From assembly GCF_900215335.1 (NCBI RefSeq), contig NZ_OCMT01000002.1, positions 434,001 through 498,000 on the forward strand: 64,000 bases of DNA, read 5' to 3'. This document shows, piece after piece, positions 51,682-60,539 of this stretch (positions are counted from its first letter, which is position 1; every line of letters begins with the position of its first letter). The stretch is from Pedobacter xixiisoli (lineage in GTDB: Bacteria > Bacteroidota > Bacteroidia > Sphingobacteriales > Sphingobacteriaceae). The translations under genes were made by a program, and so were the position numbers. The notes beneath the pieces were generated by a model, which ran no database searches, was not told the origin of the DNA, and worked only from the letters and a program-made list of their open reading frames with translations.

Positions 51682-53433
51682 TTAAACCAACGATAGAATA
51701 TAACTTTCGAGAGATTGCTCTTCTAACAATGGAAGCTTCTGTTTCAAACGTCGCTTGCTCCTAGCTACACTATCTACACCAATTCCCAAAGTACTGGCAA
51801 TTTCCTTATTATTCATTTGCAAAAAAATTAAACTAGCCAAACGTTCTTCTGCCGATGACAAACTTGGCAAAACAGCATTAATACGAGGATAAAAAAGTGG
51901 ATAAACCTTATTAAAATCGTCCTTAAACTTCACCCACTCCTCATCGGTAACCAACACGTAAGCCAACAATTTCTTACCTATCTGAGCTTCATCTAAATTG
52001 TTTTCAAGTACACTTTTTTGTAGCGATTGGCGAAGGTTAACAATCAACTGATCTTTCTCTACCATTTGATTCCGGAACTGCTGTAAGCTATTCTTGGCTT
52101 TATCTACTTCTGCTTTTGCCTGCAGTGCTTCAAAAATAATTTGTTGTTTTTCCAGTTTATTCTTCAGCGCTTGCCTATTGTAAAGTAATAGTAGAAAAAC
52201 CGCAAAAATCACTATTCCAATAATGATAATATTTCTTGTTTGTTTTAATTTAGAAACGCTAGCATTGGCATTTTCCAAATCTCGCTGTCCATTATCAAAT
52301 AACATCTTCGAATTCATGGAAGAAAGTTTGCCATTATTAACTACTTCTGCCTGTTTCAAGAGATATCCACTATGTGCCTTCTGATAATAAAGTATGCTGT
52401 CCGTGTTCCCTGTATTGGCAAAACTTTTCATTAAACCTTCCGCCGCTTTTACTTTATCTTCCAGTCTATCGCTCCTAATTGCAGCCGAAAGTGCCTTTTT
52501 AAATGAGGAATATGCTTGTAAAAAATCTCGCTGTTTCAAGAAAATCTCACCTTTCGAATTCTCTGCTATGGCAACATTATTCCATTGTTCATATTTTAAA
52601 GCTATTGCCAAATGAGCATCAATTAATGGCAAAGCTTGCTGGATTTCCCCCTGATAAAAAAGACAACGACCAATATTTCCATTAGCAATCCCTTTCCAGA
52701 GTTCCTTGGTTTCGCCGTTGTACGCTTTAGAACTTACAGTATCAATTATTTGCTTGTAGTAATCAATCGCATCTTCATATTTCCCTAAAGCAATGTAAGA
52801 AGCACCTATCACATCCAATTGAAAAATGTAAACCATTGGATCCCAATTTTGAGATTTCATGTTACGAAAAGCTAAGCACTGTTTACCGTATTCAATACTT
52901 TCCTTAAAATCATGGGTACGATATAAGGCTATACTAGCTCCAAAAAATCGGTTTTGTACAAATGAAAAGTAACCGAATCCTATTTTTCTTTGCAGCTCTA
53001 ACGCCTTTAAATTGTAAAGCAAATATCCACCCTGAAAATCTATATCAGCAGCCAACGCATATACTTCTGCCAATAGCTGATCGTCTTTTAAATTGCGAGC
53101 TATTTTGATGACTTGGGCTACTTTTAAAGTATCCTGTTTGGTTAAGATAAGGCTAAACTCTCTCTTGCCCAACACCTGAAACATATAGATTCTAGCTTTT
53201 AATCTATGATCTTTATCACGATCTAAATATGAATCTAAATCTTTAGAAATAGCCTCCAATTTATTCGGATTATATTCCTTTTTTAATACCAGATAAGTCT
53301 CCTCGGCCTTTTGAGTCTGTGTTTTATCCTTACACGACCAAGCTTTCAAAAAGCGTACTACATCAGCTTTTTGAGCAAAAGACAAATTACAAAACAGAAG
53401 TATCAGAATGATAAAAAAAGGCGAACGGAACAT
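51682..53433 (-). CDS. TPR sensor protein with membrane span and C-terminal LuxR-type HTH
   Basis: This 583-aa protein has a signal peptide, a helical repeat part (about 40-360; tetratricopeptide-like, e.g. KYEDAIDYYKQIIDTVS), a membrane span at about 400-420 (TRNIIIIGIVIFAVFLLLLY), a coiled coil (425-475) and a C-terminal helix-turn-helix (about 520-575) with LSSAEERLASLIFLQMNNKE, then IASTLGIG. This is a one-component membrane regulator of the type common in Bacteroidota. The neighbouring beta-helix protein (49598-51589, same strand, about 90 bases away) may be in its regulon. Confidence 0.85.
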   Translation of the reverse strand: MFRSPFFIILILLFCNLSFAQKADVVRFLKAWSCKDKTQTQKAEETYLVLKKEYNPNKLEAISKDLDSYLDRDKDHRLKARIYMFQVLGKREFSLILTKQDTLKVAQVIKIARNLKDDQLLAEVYALAADIDFQGGYLLYNLKALELQRKIGFGYFSFVQNRFFGASIALYRTHDFKESIEYGKQCLAFRNMKSQNWDPMVYIFQLDVIGASYIALGKYEDAIDYYKQIIDTVSSKAYNGETKELWKGIANGNIGRCLFYQGEIQQALPLIDAHLAIALKYEQWNNVAIAENSKGEIFLKQRDFLQAYSSFKKALSAAIRSDRLEDKVKAAEGLMKSFANTGNTDSILYYQKAHSGYLLKQAEVVNNGKLSSMNSKMLFDNGQRDLENANASVSKLKQTRNIIIIGIVIFAVFLLLLYNRQALKNKLEKQQIIFEALQAKAEVDKAKNSLQQFRNQMVEKDQLIVNLRQSLQKSVLENNLDEAQIGKKLLAYVLVTDEEWVKFKDDFNKVYPLFYPRINAVLPSLSSAEERLASLIFLQMNNKEIASTLGIGVDSVARSKRRLKQKLPLLEEQSLESYILSLV

Positions 53434-53513
53434 AAGGAGAGAATCTTAAACCAAAGATAACATTCCTAATTGTTTTAAAACTTTAAAACGAAAGCTAATC
53501 ATGATAATCTTGC

Positions 53514-53521
53514 TATCTTTG
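53514..53521 (+). promoter_or_regulatory. -7 box upstream of cvfB
   Basis: TATCTTTG matches TAnnTTTG, 17 bases before the ATG at 53539. No clear -33 TTG is present. Confidence 0.5.
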
Positions 53522-53538
53522 CCGCATAGTTTAATACA

Positions 53539-54366
53539 ATGATAGAAATAGGCAAATACAATCAATTGCGAGTAGCGGCAAAAAACAGTCAGGGTTTAAG
53601 TTTAACAGATGGAACCAATGAAGTTCTTTTGCCATACTTGGAGGTTCCGAAAGAGATTAACCTAGGCGACGATGTAGAGGCATTTGTTTATCTCAATAAA
53701 GATGGCAGTACCGTTGCTACGCTAAAAGAGGTGTTGGCAACTGCCGATGAGTTTGCACTACTCACTGTAGTAAGCGTTACGGACGATGGTGCCTACGTGA
53801 ATATTGGCATTGACAAAGACGTTTTTATTCCCAATAGAGAGCAGAAAAGACCAATGGAAATTGGAGAAAGTTATGTTGTTTTTGTTTACCTAGACGACCA
53901 ATCTAACAGATTATTGGCTTCTTCTAAAGTAGACAACTTTGTAGAACACCACAATTTTGATTTTGAAGAAGGTGACACTGTCGATTTATTAATTGTAGAC
54001 AAATCAGATTTAGGTTATAATGCCATCATTAACAACGAATTTATTGGTCTTCTTTATCGTAACGAAGTATTTTCTATTATAGAGCCTGGTCAAAGAACCA
54101 CAGGTTGGATTAAGACCATTAGAGTAGACGGCAAAATAGATTTGACTTTACAGCCTTCGGGTTTTGGACACGTCTTAGAAACAAAAGATTATATTTTGGA
54201 AGAACTTAAAGTAGTTGGTGAGATTAATCTAGGTGATAAGAGTACTCCAGAAGAGATTTATAATAGATTTCAAGTAAGTAAGAGCGCATTTAAAAAAGCA
54301 ATTGGTGGTTTGTATAAAGAGCGTTTAATTGTACTTTCAGACCATCATATCAAGTTGGCGGATTAA
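53539..54366 (+). CDS. cvfB: CvfB-family S1-domain RNA-binding protein
   Basis: This 275-aa protein has tandem S1-like RNA-binding domains (about 1-60, 70-130, 140-210) and a C-terminal winged-helix-like part (STPEEIYNRFQVSKSAFKKA). This is the CvfB organisation known from Staphylococcus, where it modulates RNA metabolism. Motifs: YVNIGIDKDVFIPN and GWIKTIRVDGKIDLTLQP. It is monocistronic with a bidirectional terminator shared with metZ. Confidence 0.85.
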   Translation: MIEIGKYNQLRVAAKNSQGLSLTDGTNEVLLPYLEVPKEINLGDDVEAFVYLNKDGSTVATLKEVLATADEFALLTVVSVTDDGAYVNIGIDKDVFIPNREQKRPMEIGESYVVFVYLDDQSNRLLASSKVDNFVEHHNFDFEEGDTVDLLIVDKSDLGYNAIINNEFIGLLYRNEVFSIIEPGQRTTGWIKTIRVDGKIDLTLQPSGFGHVLETKDYILEELKVVGEINLGDKSTPEEIYNRFQVSKSAFKKAIGGLYKERLIVLSDHHIKLAD

Positions 54367-54412
54367 TACATAAACATTCATTATACGTCACCGTTAGGTA
54401 CGAATATTGATA

Positions 54413-54443
54413 GACTTACGAAGTTTTAAAAACTTCGTAAGTC
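54413..54443. repeat. 15-bp perfect palindrome (GACTTACGAAG)
   Basis: GACTTACGAAGTTTT and AAAACTTCGTAAGTC are separated by one A. A second, mutated copy of this palindrome lies at about 54577-54613. A CTTCGTACCTCGCAATGACG repeat (about 54505-54524) lies between them. Confidence 0.6.
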
Positions 54444-54539
54444 CCCAAGGAATTGGGAGGTAAGAAGGAAACTATCATGATTTTATAAATAGCTTTAAGA
54501 TTGCTTCGTACCTCGCAATGACGACTAAATTTAAAAATA

Positions 54540-54569
54540 GAAAAGGAGCAAATTAATTTGCTCCTTTTC
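54540..54569. terminator. Bidirectional terminator between cvfB and metZ
   Basis: GAAAAGGAGCAAATT and AATTTGCTCCTTTTC are a perfect 30-base palindrome with no loop, T-rich on both strands, between convergent genes. Confidence 0.8.
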
Positions 54570-54636
54570 TATTGTATGAGAACTTACCAAGGTTTGAAAA
54601 CTTCGTAAGTCTTTGAAATCTGAAAATAGCCTACTG

Positions 54637-55803
54637 TTAACTTCCCAACGCCTGCTCAATATCTTTTAGGATATCATCAATATGTTCTAAACCGATAGAT
54701 AAACGGATAGAACCTTGCTCAATACCCACAATATTACGTTCTTCCTCGCTCAATTTGCTGTGTGTGCTTGTTGCTGGATGTGTAGCAATAGACCTTGTGT
54801 CTGCTAGGTTTGCCGAGATAGAGAACATCTTCAAACCATCCATGAATTTACGAGCAGCTTCGATACCACCATTTACTACGATAGTTACAATTCCACCACC
54901 TTGCTTCATTTGCTTTTTAGCAATTTCATGTTGAGGATGAGAAGGTAGGAATGGATATTTCACCAATTTAATTTTTGGATGTTTCTCCAAATACTCCGCT
55001 ACTTTCAGTGCATTTTCGCAGTGACGGTCCATACGAACAGCCAAGGTCTCTAAGCTTTTCGATAAAATCCATGCGTTAAAAGGAGAAAGCGATGGGCCAC
55101 TGTGGCGGGCAAAAGCTACCACTTCAGCAATTAAAGCTTTTGTGCCTAAAATAATTCCACCTAAAGCACGTCCCTGTCCATCAATGTACTTGGTTGCAGA
55201 GTGGATAGAAATATGTGCGCCTAACTTGATAGGCTGCTGTAAATAGGGTGTAGCGAAGCAATTATCAACTACCAACAAAGTATTGTATTTCTTCGCCAAA
55301 CCAGCTAAAAATTCCAAATCGATAATATCAATCCCTGGATTAGATGGTGTTTCAACGAAAATGATTTTGGTATTTGGCTTAATTAAAGCTTCCCAATCTT
55401 GTGGCTTATCTAAATCAGCATAATCGAAAGTTACGCCCCATTTAGCAAATACATTGGTTAACAATTGGTGAGTAGAGCCAAAAACAGAGCGACTAGAAAC
55501 AATATGATCGCCACTTTTTAGGAATGCAGCAAAGGTGGTAAAAATTGCCGCCATACCTGTAGCTGTAGCAAAACCATCTTCTGCACCTTCCAACAAAGCC
55601 ATCTTCTCAATAAACTCCGAAGTATTTGGGTTAGAATAGCGACTGTAAACGTTTCCCTCTTTTTCATTAGCGAACAAAGCACGCATTTCCTCAGCATCGT
55701 CAAACTTATAGCTCGATGTTAAATAAATAGGTGCAGAATGTTCTTTGTGCGAACTTCTCTCGGTTTGAGTGCGTATAGCGATGGTTTCGAAATTATCAGA
55801 CAT
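54637..55803 (-). CDS. metZ: O-succinylhomoserine sulfhydrylase (trans-sulfuration family)
   Basis: This 388-aa PLP enzyme is of the Cys/Met metabolism family. The PLP lysine lies in HSATKYIDGQGRALGG (the TKYIDG motif). Other matches: YSRYSNPNTSEFIEKMALLEG and RHSGPSLSPFNAW, typical of MetZ. It likely makes homocysteine directly from O-succinylhomoserine and sulfide. Assignment as sulfhydrylase against cystathionine gamma-synthase is by similarity and not certain. It converges with cvfB and lies 96 bases downstream of the OsmC-like gene (same strand). Confidence 0.85.
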   Translation of the reverse strand: MSDNFETIAIRTQTERSSHKEHSAPIYLTSSYKFDDAEEMRALFANEKEGNVYSRYSNPNTSEFIEKMALLEGAEDGFATATGMAAIFTTFAAFLKSGDHIVSSRSVFGSTHQLLTNVFAKWGVTFDYADLDKPQDWEALIKPNTKIIFVETPSNPGIDIIDLEFLAGLAKKYNTLLVVDNCFATPYLQQPIKLGAHISIHSATKYIDGQGRALGGIILGTKALIAEVVAFARHSGPSLSPFNAWILSKSLETLAVRMDRHCENALKVAEYLEKHPKIKLVKYPFLPSHPQHEIAKKQMKQGGGIVTIVVNGGIEAARKFMDGLKMFSISANLADTRSIATHPATSTHSKLSEEERNIVGIEQGSIRLSIGLEHIDDILKDIEQALGS

Positions 55804-55899
55804 TTTTTTCTTAGTATATTGTTAGTATCGAGATATGAGTATTAAGTATCGAGATGGTGTATTGGCTAAATCTTGATACTCGATACTAAATACTTGCTA

Positions 55900-56313
55900 C
55901 TAATTAATGGTATATGTAAAATTTATAGTTGCTGATCTGTCCAAGATATTTGAAACAGAACAATATTTATCAAAAGTCATTTGCAGGGCACGCTCTACTT
56001 TTTGAATGCTTAAATCGCCGAACAGCTTAAATTCTATATTAATCACATCGAATATAGCGGGCACTTCTTCTTCTTTTCTGGTAGCTTTAATATTGATTTT
56101 GATATCGTTCAATTCTTCCTTTTGTTTGGTAAGAATATTTACCATATCAATTCCACTACAACCACCTAAACCAATTAACAACATCTCCATGGGACGAAAG
56201 CCTTTCCCCTCTCCTCCTATGGCTGGTTTCGCATCCAACTCTACGGTAAAACCGCTTTCGTTCTCTGCTTCAAAATTAAATTTTCCGCTTTTGCGGATCA
56301 GGTTGATTTCCAT
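55900..56313 (-). CDS. OsmC-family protein
   Basis: This 137-aa protein is of the OsmC/Ohr fold. The reactive cysteines are in GGCSGIDMVNIL and FDKYCSVSNIL, the pair expected for thiol peroxidases. It should reduce organic hydroperoxides in the cytosol. The start at 56313 gives the standard MEINLIRKSGKFNFE opening. It stands 70 bases downstream of ispE (same strand). Confidence 0.9.
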   Translation of the reverse strand: MEINLIRKSGKFNFEAENESGFTVELDAKPAIGGEGKGFRPMEMLLIGLGGCSGIDMVNILTKQKEELNDIKINIKATRKEEEVPAIFDVINIEFKLFGDLSIQKVERALQMTFDKYCSVSNILDRSATINFTYTIN

Positions 56314-56381
56314 TATTTCAGTATTGAGTATTGAGATGTGAGATATGAGACCTTACGCCTTAAACCTCAAGCCCTATACCT

Positions 56382-57185
56382 TTATATATCGTAAAAAACT
56401 AAATTATCATTCTCCAATTCTGGTAGTTTCACTTCTTTTTCGAATATAGCGAATACAGATGATCCGCTGCCACTCATTAGTGCAAATTTAGCCGCCGCTT
56501 GGTAAAGCTTTGTTTTTATTTCATCAATTTGTGGATATTTTTCAAAAACAGAAGGTTCAAAATCATTGTAGATTTGAGCTTGCCAATCTTGTAGCGGCAA
56601 ATGTATCAAATCTTTTAAAGAACTGGAAGGCTGTTTTACGTTTACTTTACTGTAAGCCTGTGCAGTAGAAACATGTACAGGTGGTTTAACCAACACCAAA
56701 TAGTAATCAGACAAGTCAATGGTTAGCTCTTCAAATTCATCGCCTTTGGCAAAAGCATAAGTAGGTTTATTTTTGATAAAGAACGCACAGTCTGCTCCCA
56801 AAGGTCTTGCATAGGCTTCCATCTGGTCGTCATTTAATCCTAGTTCAAACTTCTGATTAACCAACTTAATTAAAAAAGCAGCATCCGAACTACCACCGCC
56901 TAAACCAGCTCCCACTGGAATATTCTTTAATAACACTATTTGTTGGTTGGGCAAATTAAATTCCTTTTGTAGTATCTGAAATGCCTTAAAGCAAATATTA
57001 TCAGCTGCATCGCCAGGAATATCAACGCCCTTAATCAGCATCGAAGTCTCTTCTGCATCTACCAATTCAACTACGTCATTAATCTTAATAGGATAAAAAA
57101 CGGTCTGCAGGTTATGGTAACCATCGGCACGTTTTTCGGTAAGGAATAAGCCTAAATTTATTTTTGCGTTAGCAAATGTTAACAT
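56382..57185 (-). CDS. ispE: 4-diphosphocytidyl-2-C-methyl-D-erythritol kinase
   Basis: This 267-aa GHMP kinase phosphorylates CDP-ME in the MEP pathway to isoprenoids. Motifs: KINLGLFLTEKRADGYHN at the start, the ATP loop VGAGLGGGSSDAAF and the C-terminal MSGSGSSVFAIF. All GHMP motifs are in place and the length is usual. Other mep genes are not in the window. Confidence 0.95.
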   Translation of the reverse strand: MLTFANAKINLGLFLTEKRADGYHNLQTVFYPIKINDVVELVDAEETSMLIKGVDIPGDAADNICFKAFQILQKEFNLPNQQIVLLKNIPVGAGLGGGSSDAAFLIKLVNQKFELGLNDDQMEAYARPLGADCAFFIKNKPTYAFAKGDEFEELTIDLSDYYLVLVKPPVHVSTAQAYSKVNVKQPSSSLKDLIHLPLQDWQAQIYNDFEPSVFEKYPQIDEIKTKLYQAAAKFALMSGSGSSVFAIFEKEVKLPELENDNLVFYDI

Positions 57186-57258
57186 CTTTTGATTTACGAT
57201 TTACGATTGATAAAGGAACAAAGATAAAGGAGCAATGACCACACGTATAACTTAAAAC

Positions 57259-57858
57259 CTACAACTTATAAGTATAGTGTCCAATAATCTTCCAAGCGAA
57301 CAAAACATCTTCTATCACTTGCCCTGAACCTATGTTATGAACAATTAGATAACGCTTTCCATCTGCAGATTTCTTATTGATGACTAGACCAATATGTAAT
57401 TGTCGGCCATTTAAATCCCAGCATACAATGTCGCCTGGTAAATAATCTCCAGCATTTTTAGTCATCGGTTTCTTCGTTCCTTTTCTACCGAAAAAAACCA
57501 TCAAATTAGGTACACGTCTATGATCAATATTACGATCTGTAGTCTTCATTCCCCAGTTTTTAGGATACAACCTAAAGTTAGCTTTCATATCCTCATGCAC
57601 TTCTTTTTGCAAATCAGTTCCCAATTTACGATAAGCTCTAATCACCACATCAGTACAAACCCCCTTATCGGCAGGCACATCTCCATTAGGATAAGCTATT
57701 TTAAAATATGCTGGATCATAAATCACTCGGTCCTTGGTCAAAGAAATTGTAGCATCAGAAAGCTTTAAGGCTGTAGCGGATTGTGCAAAGCCCGTTGCAC
57801 ACAACAAGCTAGCTATAAAAACTGAAAAGATTATTTTTCTAAACATCATTAAGAACAA
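57259..57858 (-). CDS. Secreted DUF1287-family protein (putative NlpC/P60-fold)
   Basis: A signal peptide (ending ATGFAQ) precedes a DUF1287 domain with conserved YDPAYFKI, GVCTDVVIRAYRKLG and LPGDIVCWDLNG, HIGLV. The Cys in GVCTD and His in HIGLV are in the places of the Cys-His pair of papain-like cysteine peptidases, so it may be a cell-wall amidase/peptidase, though this is not established. A later Met (MFRKII) could be the start in place of MFLMM. Same strand and 73 bases downstream of ispE. Confidence 0.8.
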   Translation of the reverse strand: MFLMMFRKIIFSVFIASLLCATGFAQSATALKLSDATISLTKDRVIYDPAYFKIAYPNGDVPADKGVCTDVVIRAYRKLGTDLQKEVHEDMKANFRLYPKNWGMKTTDRNIDHRRVPNLMVFFGRKGTKKPMTKNAGDYLPGDIVCWDLNGRQLHIGLVINKKSADGKRYLIVHNIGSGQVIEDVLFAWKIIGHYTYKL

Positions 57859-58004
57859 ATCTAATGCATTTTAAGATAAAATCTCGTTTTACAACATGTA
57901 ATTCTAACAATCATCAACACTGTTGAAAAACTTAAACACTTGGTTAATTTTTAATAGTTAGATTTGTGTTTCAGTGGGAATGGCAAGGCTATTTTAAATC
58001 TTGC

Positions 58005-58106
58005 CGTCATTTCGACTGGAGCGCAGCGAAATGGAGAAATCTTTTAAAACTTGTATAGGCAAATTCAAAGATTTCTCGACTACATTATATTTCGCTCGAA
58101 ATGACG
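58005..58106. repeat. Palindromic MITE-like repeat (CGTCATTTCGA ends)
   Basis: CGTCATTTCGACTGGAGCGC at the left and GCTCGAAATGACG at the right are inverted; the middle has GAGAAATCTTTT and AAAGATTTCTC inverted around it. This repeat type is widespread in Bacteroidota. It ends 22 bases before thyA and occupies its promoter region. Confidence 0.65.
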
Positions 58107-58128
58107 AACAACACCTATAAAGGAGTAT

Positions 58129-58923
58129 ATGAAACAATATTTAGATTTGATGCAGCATGTGCTGGATTACGGTGCACAAAAACACGACCGCACGGGAACT
58201 GGTACGATTAGCGTATTTGGTTACCAAATGCGTTTTAATTTGCAGGAAGGTTTTCCGATGGTAACCACTAAGAAACTGCATTTAAAATCTATTATTCATG
58301 AGCTAATTTGGTTTTTGCAGGGCGATACCAATATCAAATACCTAAAAGATAACGGCGTACGTATCTGGGACGAATGGGCCGATGAAGATGGAAATTTAGG
58401 TCCTGTCTACGGTTCACAATGGCGTAGCTGGCCAAAACCAGACGGTGGTCATATCGATCAGATTACCCAAATCATCAATACCATTAAAAACAACCCAGAT
58501 TCGAGGCGTATCATTGTTTCTGCTTGGAATGTGGCCGAAATCGAAAACATGGCTTTGCCTCCGTGTCACGCCTTTTTCCAGTTTTATGTAGCCGATGGTA
58601 AGTTAAGCTGCCAATTGTATCAACGCAGTGCAGATATTTTCTTGGGCGTGCCGTTTAATATCGCTTCATACGCTTTGTTGACCATGATGGTAGCACAAGT
58701 ATGTGGCTTAGAAGCTGGAGATTTCATCCATACTTTCGGCGATGCGCACATCTACAACAACCACTTAGACCAAGTGAAATTGCAGTTGAGTAGAGACCCA
58801 AAACCTCTGCCAACCATGAAAATTAATCATGAGGTTAAAGATATCTTCGATTTTAAATTTGAAGACTTTGAATTAGTAAACTACGAAGCACATCCACATA
58901 TTAAGGGAGCAGTAGCTGTTTAA
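58129..58923 (+). CDS. thyA: Thymidylate synthase
   Basis: This 264-aa enzyme converts dUMP and 5,10-methylene-THF to dTMP. The active Cys is C146 in [10 protein letters not shown]. Other hallmarks are [21 protein letters not shown] and the [18 protein letters not shown] run. It matches E. coli ThyA in length. It is followed by a four-helix-bundle gene, then folA, whose product regenerates THF from the DHF that ThyA makes; the two form a functional pair. Confidence 0.97.
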   Translation: MKQYLDLMQHVLDYGAQKHDRTGTGTISVFGYQMRFNLQEGFPMVTTKKLHLKSIIHELIWFLQGDTNIKYLKDNGVRIWDEWADEDGNLGPVYGSQWRSWPKPDGGHIDQITQIINTIKNNPDSRRIIVSAWNVAEIENMALPPCHAFFQFYVADGKLSCQLYQRSADIFLGVPFNIASYALLTMMVAQVCGLEAGDFIHTFGDAHIYNNHLDQVKLQLSRDPKPLPTMKINHEVKDIFDFKFEDFELVNYEAHPHIKGAVAV

Positions 58924-58990
58924 TAGTTCATTTGCTCATTTGTTCATTGGTTGATTTTCCATAGCTTAGCCAAATCAACTACCAAAAAAT

Positions 58991-59368
58991 ATGAGCCATA
59001 ATAGAATTGAAGAACTAGAAGTCTACGTTCTTGCAGAAGAAATATCCGATGAGATATGGAACATTGTTCTAAACTGGGACTTCTTCGCAAAAGACACCAT
59101 CGGAAAACAAATTTGCAGGGCAGCAGACTCCATCAGTGCTAATATTGCTGAAGGATATGGGAGATTTCATTTTAAAGAGAACAAGAATTTCTGTTATTAC
59201 AGCAGAGGCTCAATTTTGGAAGTAAAATCATTCCTTCGAAAATCGATAAAAAGAAATCTAATTAGCGAACAGCAATATTCTGGCTTACTTAAAAAACTAG
59301 AGACAGTACATATCAAATTAAATAGCTATATCAAATTCATTGGAAAACAAGAAGCTAAAACACCATAG
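58991..59368 (+). CDS. Four-helix-bundle protein (TIGR02436/S23-type), copy 2
   Basis: This 125-aa protein has the same layout as copy 1 (33350-33706): EELEVYVLAEEISDEIWNIV, then ICRAADSISANIAEGYGRFH and a C-terminal helix KKLETVHIKLNSYI. ICRAA.SIS.NIAEG is shared with copy 1. It sits between thyA and folA. The inter-gene sequences on both sides contain TTCATTTG/ATGAACTAATGAAC-type words. Function unknown. Confidence 0.85.
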   Translation: MSHNRIEELEVYVLAEEISDEIWNIVLNWDFFAKDTIGKQICRAADSISANIAEGYGRFHFKENKNFCYYSRGSILEVKSFLRKSIKRNLISEQQYSGLLKKLETVHIKLNSYIKFIGKQEAKTP

Positions 59369-59401
59369 CAGTAATGAACCAATGAACTAATGAACTAATC
59401 A

Positions 59402-59890
59402 ATGAACCAAATCACCATCGTTGTCGCTGTATCAGAAAACAATGCCATCGGCAAAGACAACCAATTACTTTGGCACTTACCTGCCGATTTAAAGCATTTT
59501 AAAAATAAAACTACTGGCAAAACCATTATCATGGGGCGTAAAACTTATAATTCTATAGGCAAACCATTGCCAAACAGAAGAAATATAGTAATTACACGTC
59601 AGCGGGGATTACAGCTAGCAGGTATTGAAGTGGTAAATTCGTTAGAAGAAGCGATATCGATTTGCAAAGCTGATGAAGAAGTTTTTATTATTGGCGGTGC
59701 AGAAATCTATAGGCAAGCACTGCCTTTAGTCCATAAAATTGAGCTTACTCGGGTGCATCAAGAATTTGAAGCAGATGCCTTTTTTCCTGAGCTAGCCAGC
59801 GAAACATGGAAAGAGGTCTGGAAAGAAGACCACTTGCCCGACGAGAAGAACAAATTTGCCTATACTTTTTCTACTTTAGAGCGGGCTTAA
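59402..59890 (+). CDS. folA: Dihydrofolate reductase
   Basis: This 162-aa enzyme reduces dihydrofolate to tetrahydrofolate with NADPH. Motifs: NAIGKDNQLLWHLPADLKHF (substrate/NADPH loop), MGRKTYNSIGKPLPNR and EEVFIIGGAEIYRQALPL. It follows thyA, with the four-helix-bundle gene between them. It is followed by a membrane protein gene. Confidence 0.95.
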   Translation: MNQITIVVAVSENNAIGKDNQLLWHLPADLKHFKNKTTGKTIIMGRKTYNSIGKPLPNRRNIVITRQRGLQLAGIEVVNSLEEAISICKADEEVFIIGGAEIYRQALPLVHKIELTRVHQEFEADAFFPELASETWKEVWKEDHLPDEKNKFAYTFSTLERA

Positions 59891-59917
59891 AAATTGCATA
59901 CCCTATTAAAACTTTTG

Positions 59918-60388
59918 ATGACCTATTTTAAATCAGAAAATCCAATTTCCTACTACTTACTACTAGCAATTCTTGTTTTCACCATTGTTCTTTTTTCGGT
60001 ATTTGCCGTAATTGGGAGATTAGATATTACTAGTTCCATTATTTGTATTATTGGCATAAATCTGCTTGCATTTTATTTTATAGGAAGGTACTTATGTATT
60101 TTGAGACTTTTTGAAGATAGAATTTCCTTAAACTATATCTATCCATTTAAAATAGAAAGAGAATATAATTTCAATGGCATTTCTGAAATCGATGGTCGTG
60201 GTAATTATGACTATAATTCGTCACAGCTAGACGGTGGATTAGGGCGAACTTTCTATAGGTGTTTTTATAACTTATACTTAACAGACAATGATGGAAAGTT
60301 ACTGAATATTAAATACAACATCTCTGAAAAGGAGAACCGAGAATTTATTGTTCTCTTGCAAAAATTGATTGCTAAAAAGAAATATTAG
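59918..60388 (+). CDS. Small membrane protein, 156 aa
   Basis: The start ATG at 59918 (MTYFKSENPISYY) is chosen; a TTG 8 codons earlier has no support. Two membrane spans (about 13-33 and 43-60) are followed by a soluble part with a PH-like look (RLFEDRISLNYIYPFKIERE). The latter half is polar and unassigned. The gene lies 27 bases after folA on the same strand. Confidence 0.6.
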   Translation: MTYFKSENPISYYLLLAILVFTIVLFSVFAVIGRLDITSSIICIIGINLLAFYFIGRYLCILRLFEDRISLNYIYPFKIEREYNFNGISEIDGRGNYDYNSSQLDGGLGRTFYRCFYNLYLTDNDGKLLNIKYNISEKENREFIVLLQKLIAKKKY

Positions 60389-60482
60389 AGAATATTAATC
60401 AATGTTTGCATGAAGTTATAAGATATAACTCATACATATTAACAAAATTACATTTAGGAGTTCTATTATATAAAAAAATAAT

Positions 60483-60490
60483 TAGATTTG
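60483..60490 (+). promoter_or_regulatory. -7 box upstream of secDF
   Basis: TAGATTTG matches TAnnTTTG, 50 bases before the ATG at 60540. A -33 TTG is not apparent. Confidence 0.4.
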
Positions 60491-60539
60491 CCGACTTGTT
60501 AAAAAACAGCATATTACATAAAAATAGAATAAACAAACA

